The translations under genes were made by a program, and so were the position numbers. Shown here in pieces: positions 16,697 through 24,436 of a stretch of DNA of 64,000 nt (the stretch's first letter is position 1; each line of letters begins with the position of its first letter). The stretch comes from Paludibaculum fermentans_A (GTDB lineage Bacteria; Acidobacteriota; Terriglobia; Bryobacterales; Bryobacteraceae), in contig NZ_JBPJAQ010000001.1 in assembly GCF_051172195.1 (NCBI RefSeq), positions 3,906,001 to 3,970,000 on the forward strand, given 5' to 3'. Under the pieces are notes generated by a model. The model ran no database searches, was not told the DNA's origin, and worked only from the letters and a program-made list of their open reading frames with translations.

Positions 16697-16957
16697 ATGA
16701 AACGAAGAGTCGCGATAGCGATCGCACTCTTGTGTCTGGCCGCAGTGTGCGCGCCAGGGCAGGAATGCGGCGCAGATTCAGATCCACATGAAGTTGATGT
16801 GGTAACTGCGAAGATCAATTGGGAACCAAGGGGGCGGTCCCAGCCGGGCTGCCCCCATTCTAGTGTTTGGCCCCTCTTTCTAGTACGATCAACGCGATGT
16901 TTCCCCTCGCCCTGGCGCTGCTGCTCACTCCCGCCGACTACGCAATCAACCGGCTGA
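16697..16957 (+). CDS. Short ORF with signal peptide, possibly a gene remnant
   Basis: 86 codons, ATG at 16697 preceded at 5 bases by AGGGGG. The first ~22 residues MKRRVAIAIALLCLAAVCAP are a convincing signal peptide, but the continuation (QECGADSDPHEVDVVTAKIN...) has no recognisable fold and runs through a strong hairpin (16830-16856) into the next gene, where it ends out of frame. The start region and leader look real while the body does not, so it may be the 5' stump of a deleted exported protein or a leader-like peptide. Confidence 0.35.
   Translation: MKRRVAIAIALLCLAAVCAPGQECGADSDPHEVDVVTAKINWEPRGRSQPGCPHSSVWPLFLVRSTRCFPSPWRCCSLPPTTQSTG
16830..16856. terminator. GC-rich hairpin upstream of the glycoside hydrolase-like gene
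   Basis: GGGGGCGG ... CTGCCCCC pairs over 8 positions with one wobble and an 11-base loop. It falls within the doubtful short ORF and 41 bases before the next start codon. It could end transcription coming from the leader at 16629. The following sequence ATTCTAGTGTTT is only moderately T-rich. Confidence 0.4.
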
Positions 16958-19329
16958 AACAGGCTCTGCCGCCGGATGTCTCGATCACGTCAGCCATGGG
17001 CCGGGCGTGCCCGCAGGCGGTGCCGGCTCCCGCGGAGTCACTGTCGGTTGCCAGATCCCTGAAGAACGGCAAGACGGTCCTGTCACTGTGCGGAGCTGAT
17101 CAGGCCGGACTCATGTACGCCGCACTCGACACCGCCGACCGCATCCGGTGGGCCGGATCATCCGGCGACCCGCTCCGCTTTGTCGAAAATCTGTCGGAGC
17201 AACCCGCCATCGCTGAACGGGCCGTCTCCATGTACACCATGCAGCGCGCCTTGTTCGAACAACGGCTGCACGACCCGCGCCACTGGGAGCGATATTTCGA
17301 CCTGCTGGCTGCCAGCCGCATCAATTCCTTCGTCATCATCTTCGGTTACGAGAACGGCGGTTTCATGGCGCCGCTCTACCCGTACTTTTTCGATACGCCC
17401 GGCTTTGACTCGGTACGCTTCAACGGGATCACCACCGCACAGCAGGCTCGCAATACCGAGTCCTTCCGGACTGTGATGCGGCTGGCGCACGAGCGGGGCA
17501 TTCGCATCACGGTCGGGATCTGGGACCACATCTATCGCGGGGGCGTCCAAGGCGGGGGCATTCCCGGCGCCTCTGAGAACGCGGGCAAAGTGGTTCCTGG
17601 CTTGGTCTCCGGCCTCGATGCCGAGAATCTTGCACCGTATACGAAGGCAGCGCTACGCCGTTTCCTGGCCACGTTTCCCGATGTCGACGCCATCCAGTTC
17701 CGTATGCACGACGAGTCCGGGCTGAAACCGTCCGAGATGCAGGCCTTCTGGCACGAAGTCTTCGGTTTCATCCATCAGATCAAGCCGGAACTGCGAGTCG
17801 ATCTGCGAGCCAAGGGCCTGCCGGACGCGGTCGTGCTCGATGCCCTGGATCAGGGTTTGAACGCGCGTGTCACCACGAAGTACTGGATGGAGCAGATGGG
17901 CCTGCCCTTCCATCCAACGCATATCAACACCCAGAACCAGAGGGACCGGCGGCACGGCTACGCGGATCTTCTCACCTACCCGCAGCGCTACCAGATGGTG
18001 TGGCGGCTCTGGAACGGCGGCACCAGCCGGCTGCTGCTGTGGACCGATCCCGAGTATGTGCGGCGTTTCGCGGCTTCGGCGCGGCTCTATGGCGGCAGCA
18101 GCATCGAGGTGAACGAGATGCTCGCCACCCATATGCTTGGATCCCCTCACGACGAGAAGCCTGGCGGGATTCTCAATCCGAATTACCGGTTCTACGAGTA
18201 CGACTTCGAACGCTACTGGGATTTCTACCGTGTCTGGGGCCGTGCCAGCTACAATCCCGAAACGCCCATCACAGCCTGGCAGCGTGAGTACGACGTTCGC
18301 TTCGGCACCGGAGCCGGGGTGCACGTGATGCGCGGACTCCACCTGGCCAGCCAGGTGCTGCCCCGCATCGTGGCGGTTGCCTACCGCTACCAGCTTTTCC
18401 CCACAACTCGCGGGTGGGCTGAGATGATGCGCGAGGAGAGCCTGCCCAGGTACGCCGATCTGCAGGGCTCCGACATCGAGCAGTTCCTCAGCCCGCGCGA
18501 GGAGGCTCACCGGCAGCTCCAGGGCACCCATGCGACCCGCCGGCGGCCGCAGGAGACCAGCGCCTGGTTCACACGGATCGCCGCGTCGATCGAAGCCGAG
18601 GCCAGCCTGGCCGAGCAGGCAGCAGGATCCAAGCCGGGCAGGGAACTGGCCACCTCTCTCACCGATCTGCGCATCCTGGCGGGTTTGGCCCGGTATCACT
18701 CGCACAGGTTGTTGGCTGCTGTCAGCTACAACCTGTATCTCGAAACCCGGAGCGTGGCAGCCTTCGACGACGCCATCCGGGGCGAGCGTCAGGCCGTGGA
18801 TGCCTGGCGCTCCATCGTGAAGGCGGCCGGAGACGTCTACACTGATAACCTTGCCTTCGGGGTTCACGCCGTTGGCTTCCCGCGCCATTGGAAGGAAGAG
18901 CTGAGCAAGCTGGAGAATGACTTCGCCGAATTGCAGGCACAGCGCCCGGCTGCCATGGGCGAGTCGAAGCCGCTGCCCGCACCCGTAGCCCCAAAAGACC
19001 AGCAGCCGCCCTGGGTGACGATCAGGCCTGTTGAGCCTGCGAGATTGGGGCAACCGCTGGAGGTCGCGGCGGTCGTCCATGATCCATCTGGAGTGAGCGC
19101 TGTGCGGCTGCGCTACCGACATCTGACGCAGTATGAGGATTACAACAGCCTACCCATGACATTGGATGCCAAGTCAGGCTCGTACACTGCCAGCATTCCT
19201 GCGTCGTTTGTGAATCCTCGCTGGGATCTAATGTTCTTCGTCGAAGCGATCGACAAGCAAGGCAATGGACGGAACTACCCTGATTTCGAGGTGGAGGCGC
19301 CGTACGTGATTGTGCCGGTACTACGCTGA
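16897..19329 (+). CDS. Exported glycoside hydrolase-like protein (chitobiase/GH67-like N-domain plus barrel)
   Basis: 810 aa from the ATG at 16897 (MFPLALALLLTPADYAINRL), which gives a short signal-like start; the frame opens 30 bases earlier with no family support. Residues ~10-95 (LKNGKTVLSLCGADQAGLMYAALDTADRIRW) resemble the chitobiase/GH20b/GH67 N-terminal alpha-beta domain that precedes many TIM-barrel glycosidases. A barrel-like region follows (~110-430; NSFVIIFGYENGGFMAPLYP, RGIRITVGIWDHIYRGGVQG, VDAIQFRMHDESGLKPSEMQ, TKYWMEQMGLPFHP). Helical and C-terminal beta-sandwich parts end the protein. E and D residues in the strand ends could be catalytic, but no known family was recognised with certainty. 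Confidence 0.7.
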   Translation: MFPLALALLLTPADYAINRLKQALPPDVSITSAMGRACPQAVPAPAESLSVARSLKNGKTVLSLCGADQAGLMYAALDTADRIRWAGSSGDPLRFVENLSEQPAIAERAVSMYTMQRALFEQRLHDPRHWERYFDLLAASRINSFVIIFGYENGGFMAPLYPYFFDTPGFDSVRFNGITTAQQARNTESFRTVMRLAHERGIRITVGIWDHIYRGGVQGGGIPGASENAGKVVPGLVSGLDAENLAPYTKAALRRFLATFPDVDAIQFRMHDESGLKPSEMQAFWHEVFGFIHQIKPELRVDLRAKGLPDAVVLDALDQGLNARVTTKYWMEQMGLPFHPTHINTQNQRDRRHGYADLLTYPQRYQMVWRLWNGGTSRLLLWTDPEYVRRFAASARLYGGSSIEVNEMLATHMLGSPHDEKPGGILNPNYRFYEYDFERYWDFYRVWGRASYNPETPITAWQREYDVRFGTGAGVHVMRGLHLASQVLPRIVAVAYRYQLFPTTRGWAEMMREESLPRYADLQGSDIEQFLSPREEAHRQLQGTHATRRRPQETSAWFTRIAASIEAEASLAEQAAGSKPGRELATSLTDLRILAGLARYHSHRLLAAVSYNLYLETRSVAAFDDAIRGERQAVDAWRSIVKAAGDVYTDNLAFGVHAVGFPRHWKEELSKLENDFAELQAQRPAAMGESKPLPAPVAPKDQQPPWVTIRPVEPARLGQPLEVAAVVHDPSGVSAVRLRYRHLTQYEDYNSLPMTLDAKSGSYTASIPASFVNPRWDLMFFVEAIDKQGNGRNYPDFEVEAPYVIVPVLR

Positions 19330-19334
19330 TCGGG

Positions 19335-21815
19335 CTACCGGACCTTACTCCAATTCTCGTCACCTTCCTTCAGTGCGATGGCCTGATTGGCCGCTACGCT
19401 GCTGAATTTTTGCACCAGGCCGCTGGGCCAGCGGATCTCCAGCGAGTCGATTGTCTGGTGCTTCGCCAGACCAAGGTGGACCCGGTACGGTTCAGTGGAG
19501 CCGAAGCCTGCACTGCCCTTTACCTCGCGGTACACGGTAAACGCGCCCATCTTCGCCGTCACCTGCGTGCCGACCGCGAAACGGTTGCTCTTCACGCCGG
19601 TCAGGTCGACCTGCAGCCAGTTGTTCTGGTTGCCCTTGAGATTTCGATAGAACGCGTTGTTGGCCCAGTCGCCCGGATAGTGGCCGCCAAGCTGGGCATA
19701 CAGGTCGAGATCACCGTCTTCATCAATGTCGATGAACGCCACGCCATGGCCCTTGTTCCCGGGCCGCTCGAAACCGACGTAGTTCGTCAGATCGGAAAAC
19801 GTCCCGTCGCAGTTGTTGTGGAAGAACCGGTTCGGTTCCAGGCGACTCATCTGCGGGTCACCAGTACCGAAGTAGAAATCGATGCAGCCGTCGTTGTCCA
19901 AGTCGCCCACCCCCGCGCCCATTGTGCCCATGGGGAAGTAGAGCTTCGCATCCCAGGTCACGTCGGTAAACGTGCCGTTGCCGTTGTTGCGGAACAGGCG
20001 GTTGGAGTCGGGGTGTACGGCCTTCAGGTTGGCGGGCGCATAGCCCTGCTTCAGGCCCTCCACCGTAGAGTTCCAGTCGGCCAGGCTGGTGGTGAGAATG
20101 TCCGGCCAGCCGTCATTGTTGTAGTCGACGAAGAAGCAGACGAAGCCGTTGTGTGAGGGCTGCACGACGCCAGCCTGCTCGGCCATGTTCGTGAAATGGA
20201 GGTTCCCATCGTTGTGGTACAAGCGGTTCGGCGCCGGCTCCAGGCCATTGATCAGGATGTCCAGCTTACCGTCCTTGTCATAGTCGCCCAGAGCAATCCC
20301 GATGGCACCGTAGATGGGAGGCTCGTCGAGCCCCGCCGCCTTCGTGATATTCGTGAACGTTCCATTGCCGTTGTTGTGGTAGATCTGAGGCACACTGCCG
20401 TCCTTCAGCACCCCGTTGGCTACGACCAGATCTAGCAACCCATCATTGTCCAGATCGCCCCAGAGCGAGATGAACCCATCGCCCGGATCGTCGGCTCCGC
20501 TCTGCTTGGATACGTCCACGAACTTGCCGCCGATATTGCGAAACAACTTGTTCCGCAGCGGACCACTCCAGCCGTTCAGTGAAATGTACAGGTCGAGTTT
20601 TCCGTCGTTGTCGTAGTCGATCAGGTTCAGGCTGTAGCCCGATGGCACCTTCGCCAGGCCCACTTCTTCCGTTACCTCGTGGAACTTGCCGCCATCGTTG
20701 TGATACACGCCGATGAAACTGCCGCTACCGGCCAGGAACACGTCCAGCTTGCCGTCTTCATCGTAGTCGCCCCAAGCCACCGTGCCGTTGCCGTCCTTTC
20801 GATCCAGTCCCAGTTCTAGGGCCATATTCGCGAATGCGAGCAACGGCGGATTCACCGGATCGATCTTCACCTCTGTTGCCGGGAATATGACGTTCTTTGG
20901 AAGAGTAGGCAGCCCGCCCTTGAGCTGCTTCAGCGAGATCCAGAACAGCCACTGATCGACCGAATTCATGCGCCACTGCAGAGTCTGGTAGAACTGGCTG
21001 GCGGCATCCACATACTGCCCCTGGCGATAGAGGTTGGCGCCTACCTCACGGAGAATCTCCGCTGTCTTGTCAGCTGACTTCGACCGTGCCGCCGCCTGCG
21101 CAAAGTACTTGTTCGATTCCAGGAAATTGCCGCGTTTGGAAAGAGTGCTGGCCATCATAAAGAGCGCCGCCGCCTCTTCGTCGCTATACGGCATGGTGCT
21201 GTCGATGACTCGCTCCAGCAGGTCGACTGAGCGGTCGATGCCGATCATCGGATCGTGCGGCACGCGGTGACCACCCTCCTGGACGAAACGCACTTCGCCA
21301 CTCATCCATTCCGACAGGCTCAGCAGATACCCGTTCGCATTGGGCTCCAGCTTGGCGATCTTCGACGCCAGTTCGAAGGCCAGGTTCGGATCGTAGTACA
21401 AGAGCTCAGACCGGGCATGCAGAATCGCCTTGGCTCGCAGGGCGGGGATGTGGTCGGGATTCTTTTTGACTGCCCCGTTCAGCGATTCCATGGCCAGTCC
21501 GAGGGCGATGCGGCGCCTGGTCAGGTCTCGCTCACGGTAGTAGTCGAGCAGATGCGATCGTGCAATCTGATACCAGATCTCCGCATCATCAGGAGCGGCC
21601 TTCAACAGCTGATCCAGTTCGACCCGCGCTTCGGCCGTCTTGCCTTCACGCAGCAACAGTAAGGCTTTGCGCAGCGCCGAGGGGCGTTCCGGCAGCGCCG
21701 GGCCTGGATCGTGCCGCATCTCGTTGTGCGGCTCCTGCGGCGGTGCCTGCGCGGGCGCCAGGACCGCGGCCGCCAGCAACAGGGGCAAAACGGCCCAGGG
21801 TCCGGCAATTCTCAT
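19335..21815 (-). CDS. TPR + CRTAC1-type propeller + ASPIC/UnbV exported protein
   Basis: 826 aa from the ATG at 21815 (MRIAGPWAVLPLLLAAAVLAPAQA, signal peptide); the longer frame adds only 13 unlikely residues. Residues ~45-285 form TPR-like helices (ALRKALLLLREGKTAEARVE, AEIWYQIARSHLLDYYRERD, EILREVGANLYRQGQYVDAA). FG-GAP/VCBS loops follow (DYDEDGKLDVFLAGS, DYDNDGKLDLYISL, DLDNDGLLDLVVAN, DYDKDGKLDILING, DYNNDGWPDILTTS, DIDEDGDLDLYAQLG), then ASPIC/UnbV (NNWLQVDLTGVKSNRFAVGT...). It thus joins in one chain the TPR and CRTAC1 parts that are separate genes at 37797-40642. Its ATG overlaps the DUF190 stop (ATGA). Confidence 0.92.
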   Translation of the reverse strand: MRIAGPWAVLPLLLAAAVLAPAQAPPQEPHNEMRHDPGPALPERPSALRKALLLLREGKTAEARVELDQLLKAAPDDAEIWYQIARSHLLDYYRERDLTRRRIALGLAMESLNGAVKKNPDHIPALRAKAILHARSELLYYDPNLAFELASKIAKLEPNANGYLLSLSEWMSGEVRFVQEGGHRVPHDPMIGIDRSVDLLERVIDSTMPYSDEEAAALFMMASTLSKRGNFLESNKYFAQAAARSKSADKTAEILREVGANLYRQGQYVDAASQFYQTLQWRMNSVDQWLFWISLKQLKGGLPTLPKNVIFPATEVKIDPVNPPLLAFANMALELGLDRKDGNGTVAWGDYDEDGKLDVFLAGSGSFIGVYHNDGGKFHEVTEEVGLAKVPSGYSLNLIDYDNDGKLDLYISLNGWSGPLRNKLFRNIGGKFVDVSKQSGADDPGDGFISLWGDLDNDGLLDLVVANGVLKDGSVPQIYHNNGNGTFTNITKAAGLDEPPIYGAIGIALGDYDKDGKLDILINGLEPAPNRLYHNDGNLHFTNMAEQAGVVQPSHNGFVCFFVDYNNDGWPDILTTSLADWNSTVEGLKQGYAPANLKAVHPDSNRLFRNNGNGTFTDVTWDAKLYFPMGTMGAGVGDLDNDGCIDFYFGTGDPQMSRLEPNRFFHNNCDGTFSDLTNYVGFERPGNKGHGVAFIDIDEDGDLDLYAQLGGHYPGDWANNAFYRNLKGNQNNWLQVDLTGVKSNRFAVGTQVTAKMGAFTVYREVKGSAGFGSTEPYRVHLGLAKHQTIDSLEIRWPSGLVQKFSSVAANQAIALKEGDENWSKVR

Positions 21816-22159
21816 GACAACTTTCCATACCTCAGCACTTTTACGCCCTCCCAAGTCACCAGCACGCTGGAAGACCCGGCCGTGACCATTCCATCCAACA
21901 CCGGTAGAAACGCCTCGATCCTTTCCTTTGAATCGACGATCTCGACCAGGAACGGCATGTCTTCGCTCAACCTCTCCAACTTCGCCGTATGCAACCGGCT
22001 CGATCGTCCGAAGCCCATCGGCCCGCGCAGTACGGTTGCGCCGGCCAACTGCAGCTCCCGCGCCTTCAATACGATCGCCTCATACAACGGCCGGTGCCCG
22101 CAGCGGTCGCTTTCTCCAAGGAAGATCCGCAGCTGAATTGCATCTTCTGGAATATTCAT
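21812..22159 (-). CDS. DUF190 (PII-like) protein
   Basis: 115 aa. The sequence AIQLRIFLGESDRCGHRPLYEAIVLKARELQLAGATVLRG (cited in part as LRIFLGESDRCGHRPLYEAI) with GFGRSSRLHTAKLERLSEDMP is the hallmark of DUF190, a PII-like trimeric fold often encoded beside CrcB/FluC fluoride channels. It may regulate or sense the channel's substrate. It starts 6 bases after the fluC stop and its stop overlaps the next gene by four bases. Confidence 0.93.
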   Translation of the reverse strand: MNIPEDAIQLRIFLGESDRCGHRPLYEAIVLKARELQLAGATVLRGPMGFGRSSRLHTAKLERLSEDMPFLVEIVDSKERIEAFLPVLDGMVTAGSSSVLVTWEGVKVLRYGKLS

Positions 22160-22165
22160 GAGAAG

Positions 22166-22552
22166 TTACCTCTGGTTGAAGCCGGCTGCCAACTGGTTGC
22201 CCAGCCAGACGCCTAGCAGGCACAACACCACCGAACCCAGGACGTTCACGGTCGCCAAACCCCATTGCCTGTCCTGCATCAGGCGCAGGGTTTCCAGGCT
22301 GAACGAAGAAAACGTCGTGAACCCGCCGCAAAGACCCGTCATCACGAACAGCCGCGTGTTCTGAGCCACCAGCAGCCGTCCCTGCGGCCCGCTGATCGCG
22401 GCAAAAAAACCGATGAACATCGAGCCGCTGATATTGATCAGCATCGTGCCCAAGGGAAAAGTCTCCGGTCCGAATCGAGCCACCATGCCCGATACCCAGT
22501 AGCGGAGCATACCACCCAGGCCGGCTCCGACGGCAATCCATATGTAGCTCAC
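22166..22552 (-). CDS. fluC: Fluoride ion channel FluC (CrcB)
   Basis: 128 aa with four hydrophobic helices. Conserved features: GAGLGGMLRYWVSGM near the N-terminus, FPLGTMLINISGSMFIGFF (the Asn of TM2), and GLCGGFTTFSSFSLET (the Phe-box and Thr-Thr/Ser track of TM3). FluC forms a dual-topology dimer that exports fluoride. Only one copy is present, consistent with a homodimer. No fluoride riboswitch was recognised upstream, where only ~21 bases separate it from the divergent hydrolase gene. Confidence 0.95.
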   Translation of the reverse strand: MSYIWIAVGAGLGGMLRYWVSGMVARFGPETFPLGTMLINISGSMFIGFFAAISGPQGRLLVAQNTRLFVMTGLCGGFTTFSSFSLETLRLMQDRQWGLATVNVLGSVVLCLLGVWLGNQLAAGFNQR

Positions 22553-22573
22553 GTCATTAGTTATCCTACGACC

Positions 22574-23464
22574 GTGAAGCTTCTCGCCGCCTGCTATCTT
22601 CTCTGCCTATCCCTGTCCGCCCAAACCGAGCCTCCGGCCCTGCTCGAAAGGAAGACGCTCTCCAAGTTGGAAACCATCGATGCTGCATTCGACGGCGTCC
22701 TTGGTGTTACCGCCATCGACCTCAAATCCGGCCGCACGTTTTCGTTGCACGGAGACCTGCTCACCACCCAGGCGAGCCTGATCAAGATCCCGATCCTGGT
22801 CACCGCCTTCCAGGCCATCCAGGCCGGTTCCCTCAGCCTCGACCGCAAGTACACACTGACGTCGAAAGACTCAGTCGGCGGCAGTGGAACCCTCGACGCC
22901 CGCCTCGCTCAAGGACCAGTCGAACTCACCCTGACGGACCTGCTTACGTTGATGATTCGCGATTCCGATAACACGGCAACCAACCGCGTCATCTCGCTGG
23001 TCACCATCGACCGCGTGAATGCGCTCATGCTGCAGCTCCGCCTGCCGAACACCAGGTTGCGGCGCATCATGATGGACGCCGAATCCGCGCGCAAGGACGC
23101 TGAGAACACCTCCACGCCGCTCGAGATGGCTCGCCTCGTCGAACTCATCTACCGCAATAAGGTGGGGACGCCAGCCACCTGCGCCCAGATGATTGACCTG
23201 CTCAAACTCGTCAAAGCAGACTTCCGCGCGGCCCTGCCCACTTCGGTCCCGATCGCCTCAAAGGTGGGAGAAGTCCCCGGCGTCCACACCGAAGCCGGAA
23301 TCGTCTACCTGGAGGGCCGTCCGTACGTCCTCAGCGTCATGGCCTCCCTGGCGGCCGGAACTTCGAATCCCATTCGCGATGTCGCAGAGGTGGTGCACGC
23401 CCACTTCGTCCGGCTGGCGAACAGCAATCGCTATGGCCATCGCGTCTCCGATCCGCTGTTCTGA
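22574..23464 (+). CDS. Exported class A beta-lactamase-like serine hydrolase
   Basis: 296 aa from the GTG at 22574 (KLLAACYLLCLSLSAQ signal peptide); upstream in-frame codons overlap fluC antisense and were rejected. Active-site motifs of the penicillin-recognising fold: S68-LI-K71 (QASLIKIPIL), S131-D132-N133 (RDSDNTATN), and K230-V-G (ASKVGEVPG). The omega-loop region reads RRIMMDAESARKDAENTSTP and lacks the canonical ExxLN with Glu166, so a true class A beta-lactamase is doubtful; a DD-peptidase, esterase or slow hydrolase is possible. Divergent from fluC with 21 bases between. Confidence 0.88.
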   Translation: MKLLAACYLLCLSLSAQTEPPALLERKTLSKLETIDAAFDGVLGVTAIDLKSGRTFSLHGDLLTTQASLIKIPILVTAFQAIQAGSLSLDRKYTLTSKDSVGGSGTLDARLAQGPVELTLTDLLTLMIRDSDNTATNRVISLVTIDRVNALMLQLRLPNTRLRRIMMDAESARKDAENTSTPLEMARLVELIYRNKVGTPATCAQMIDLLKLVKADFRAALPTSVPIASKVGEVPGVHTEAGIVYLEGRPYVLSVMASLAAGTSNPIRDVAEVVHAHFVRLANSNRYGHRVSDPLF

Positions 23465-23533
23465 TCGAGTCCGCACCTGTGCCGGAAAATCGCTGATCCG
23501 GAATCCTCCAACTCTGCGCGTCTTTCAATGTCA

Positions 23534-23555
23534 GCGCAACACGGTCCCGTTGCGC
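23534..23555 (+). promoter_or_regulatory. Hairpin upstream of exported repeat protein
   Basis: GCGCAAC (23534-23540), 8-base loop ACGGTCCC, GTTGCGC (23549-23555). It ends 25 bases before the ATG at 23581, just before the ribosome-binding site GGAGG. It may be a terminator of the hydrolase transcript or a leader structure for the next gene. Confidence 0.35.
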
Positions 23556-23580
23556 CAATCGCCTTGGAGGTAATCCGCTC

Positions 23581-24363
23581 ATGTTCACGCCAGTCTGCCG
23601 GCGCAGAGGCTTCGCGTCCGTTCTAGCCCTGTCGCTCTCGCTGCTTTCACTCAGTCAAGGGCTCGTCGCCCAAGTGGCCGAAGCCGTTTTGCAGGACGGC
23701 ACTCCTGTCAGGCTCCGCCTCTCCCGAAACCTCTCTTCCGCTGATGCCAAGGAAGGTGAGACGGTGGATTTTGAAGTGCTGGAAGAGGTGCGAGTCGGAG
23801 ATACGGTCGTCGTTCAGAAAGGCGCTGTGGCGCTGGCGACGGTAACCCTGGCCACCGCCAAGCGCAACATGGGCCGCGGCGGCAAGCTGGATGTGAACAT
23901 CGATCACGTACGGCTGATGAATGGGGAAAAAGCCGCCCTGCGTTCAATCAAGCAGGCGCAGGGTGGAGGCAACACCGGCAAGATGACCGGCGCCGTCGTC
24001 GCCACCTCTATCGTATTCTTCCCAGCCGCGCCCCTCTTCCTCTTCGTGAAGGGCAAGGATGTGACCATCCCGAAAGGCACAGAGATCACGGCGTACGTCA
24101 ACGGCGATTTCCGCTTCAACCTGCCTGCGACGCTGCTGGCAAAGGCCGCCCCGGTCCCGGCGCAATCCGCACCGGCCGGCTCCGCGCTGACCAACCACAA
24201 CGTCCTGGAGTTGAAAAAGGCCGGGCTCTCCGACGACCTCATCGTCGCCAAGATTCGTGCCTCCCGCGGCGACTACCGCCTGGATACCGACGACCTCATC
24301 GCGTTGAAGAAGGCGGGGCTCCCTGACGCCGCCATCCGCGCGATGCTCGAAGCCGCCCGCTGA
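23581..24363 (+). CDS. Exported protein with C-terminal SHOCT-like helical repeats
   Basis: 260 aa, ATG preceded by TTGGAGGT. Signal peptide (residues ~10-31, FASVLALSLSLLSLSQGLVA). Middle part is beta-rich (AVLQDGTPVRLRLSRNLSSA, AKEGETVDFEVLEEVRVGDT) like a secreted surface or envelope protein. The C-terminus has two similar helical units, NHNVLELKKAGLSDDLIVAK and TDDLIALKKAGLPDAAIRAM, a short repeat commonly found at the ends of acidobacterial exported proteins. Function unknown. Confidence 0.8.
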   Translation: MFTPVCRRRGFASVLALSLSLLSLSQGLVAQVAEAVLQDGTPVRLRLSRNLSSADAKEGETVDFEVLEEVRVGDTVVVQKGAVALATVTLATAKRNMGRGGKLDVNIDHVRLMNGEKAALRSIKQAQGGGNTGKMTGAVVATSIVFFPAAPLFLFVKGKDVTIPKGTEITAYVNGDFRFNLPATLLAKAAPVPAQSAPAGSALTNHNVLELKKAGLSDDLIVAKIRASRGDYRLDTDDLIALKKAGLPDAAIRAMLEAAR

Positions 24364-24436
24364 CAAAGCTGCGGCCTCTCCTCCCCGGCGGGGGCAACCG
24401 CCTCCGCCGGGTCAATACAGTCAAATCGAACCCCGC

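Noticed and set aside
17653..19122. 489-codon minus-strand frame opposite the glycoside hydrolase-like gene
   Set aside because: No recognisable fold, and the plus frame has a signal-like start and domain-like sequence.
22553..22573. Fluoride riboswitch upstream of fluC
   Set aside because: Only 21 bases separate fluC from the divergent hydrolase gene and no riboswitch core could be recognised further upstream.
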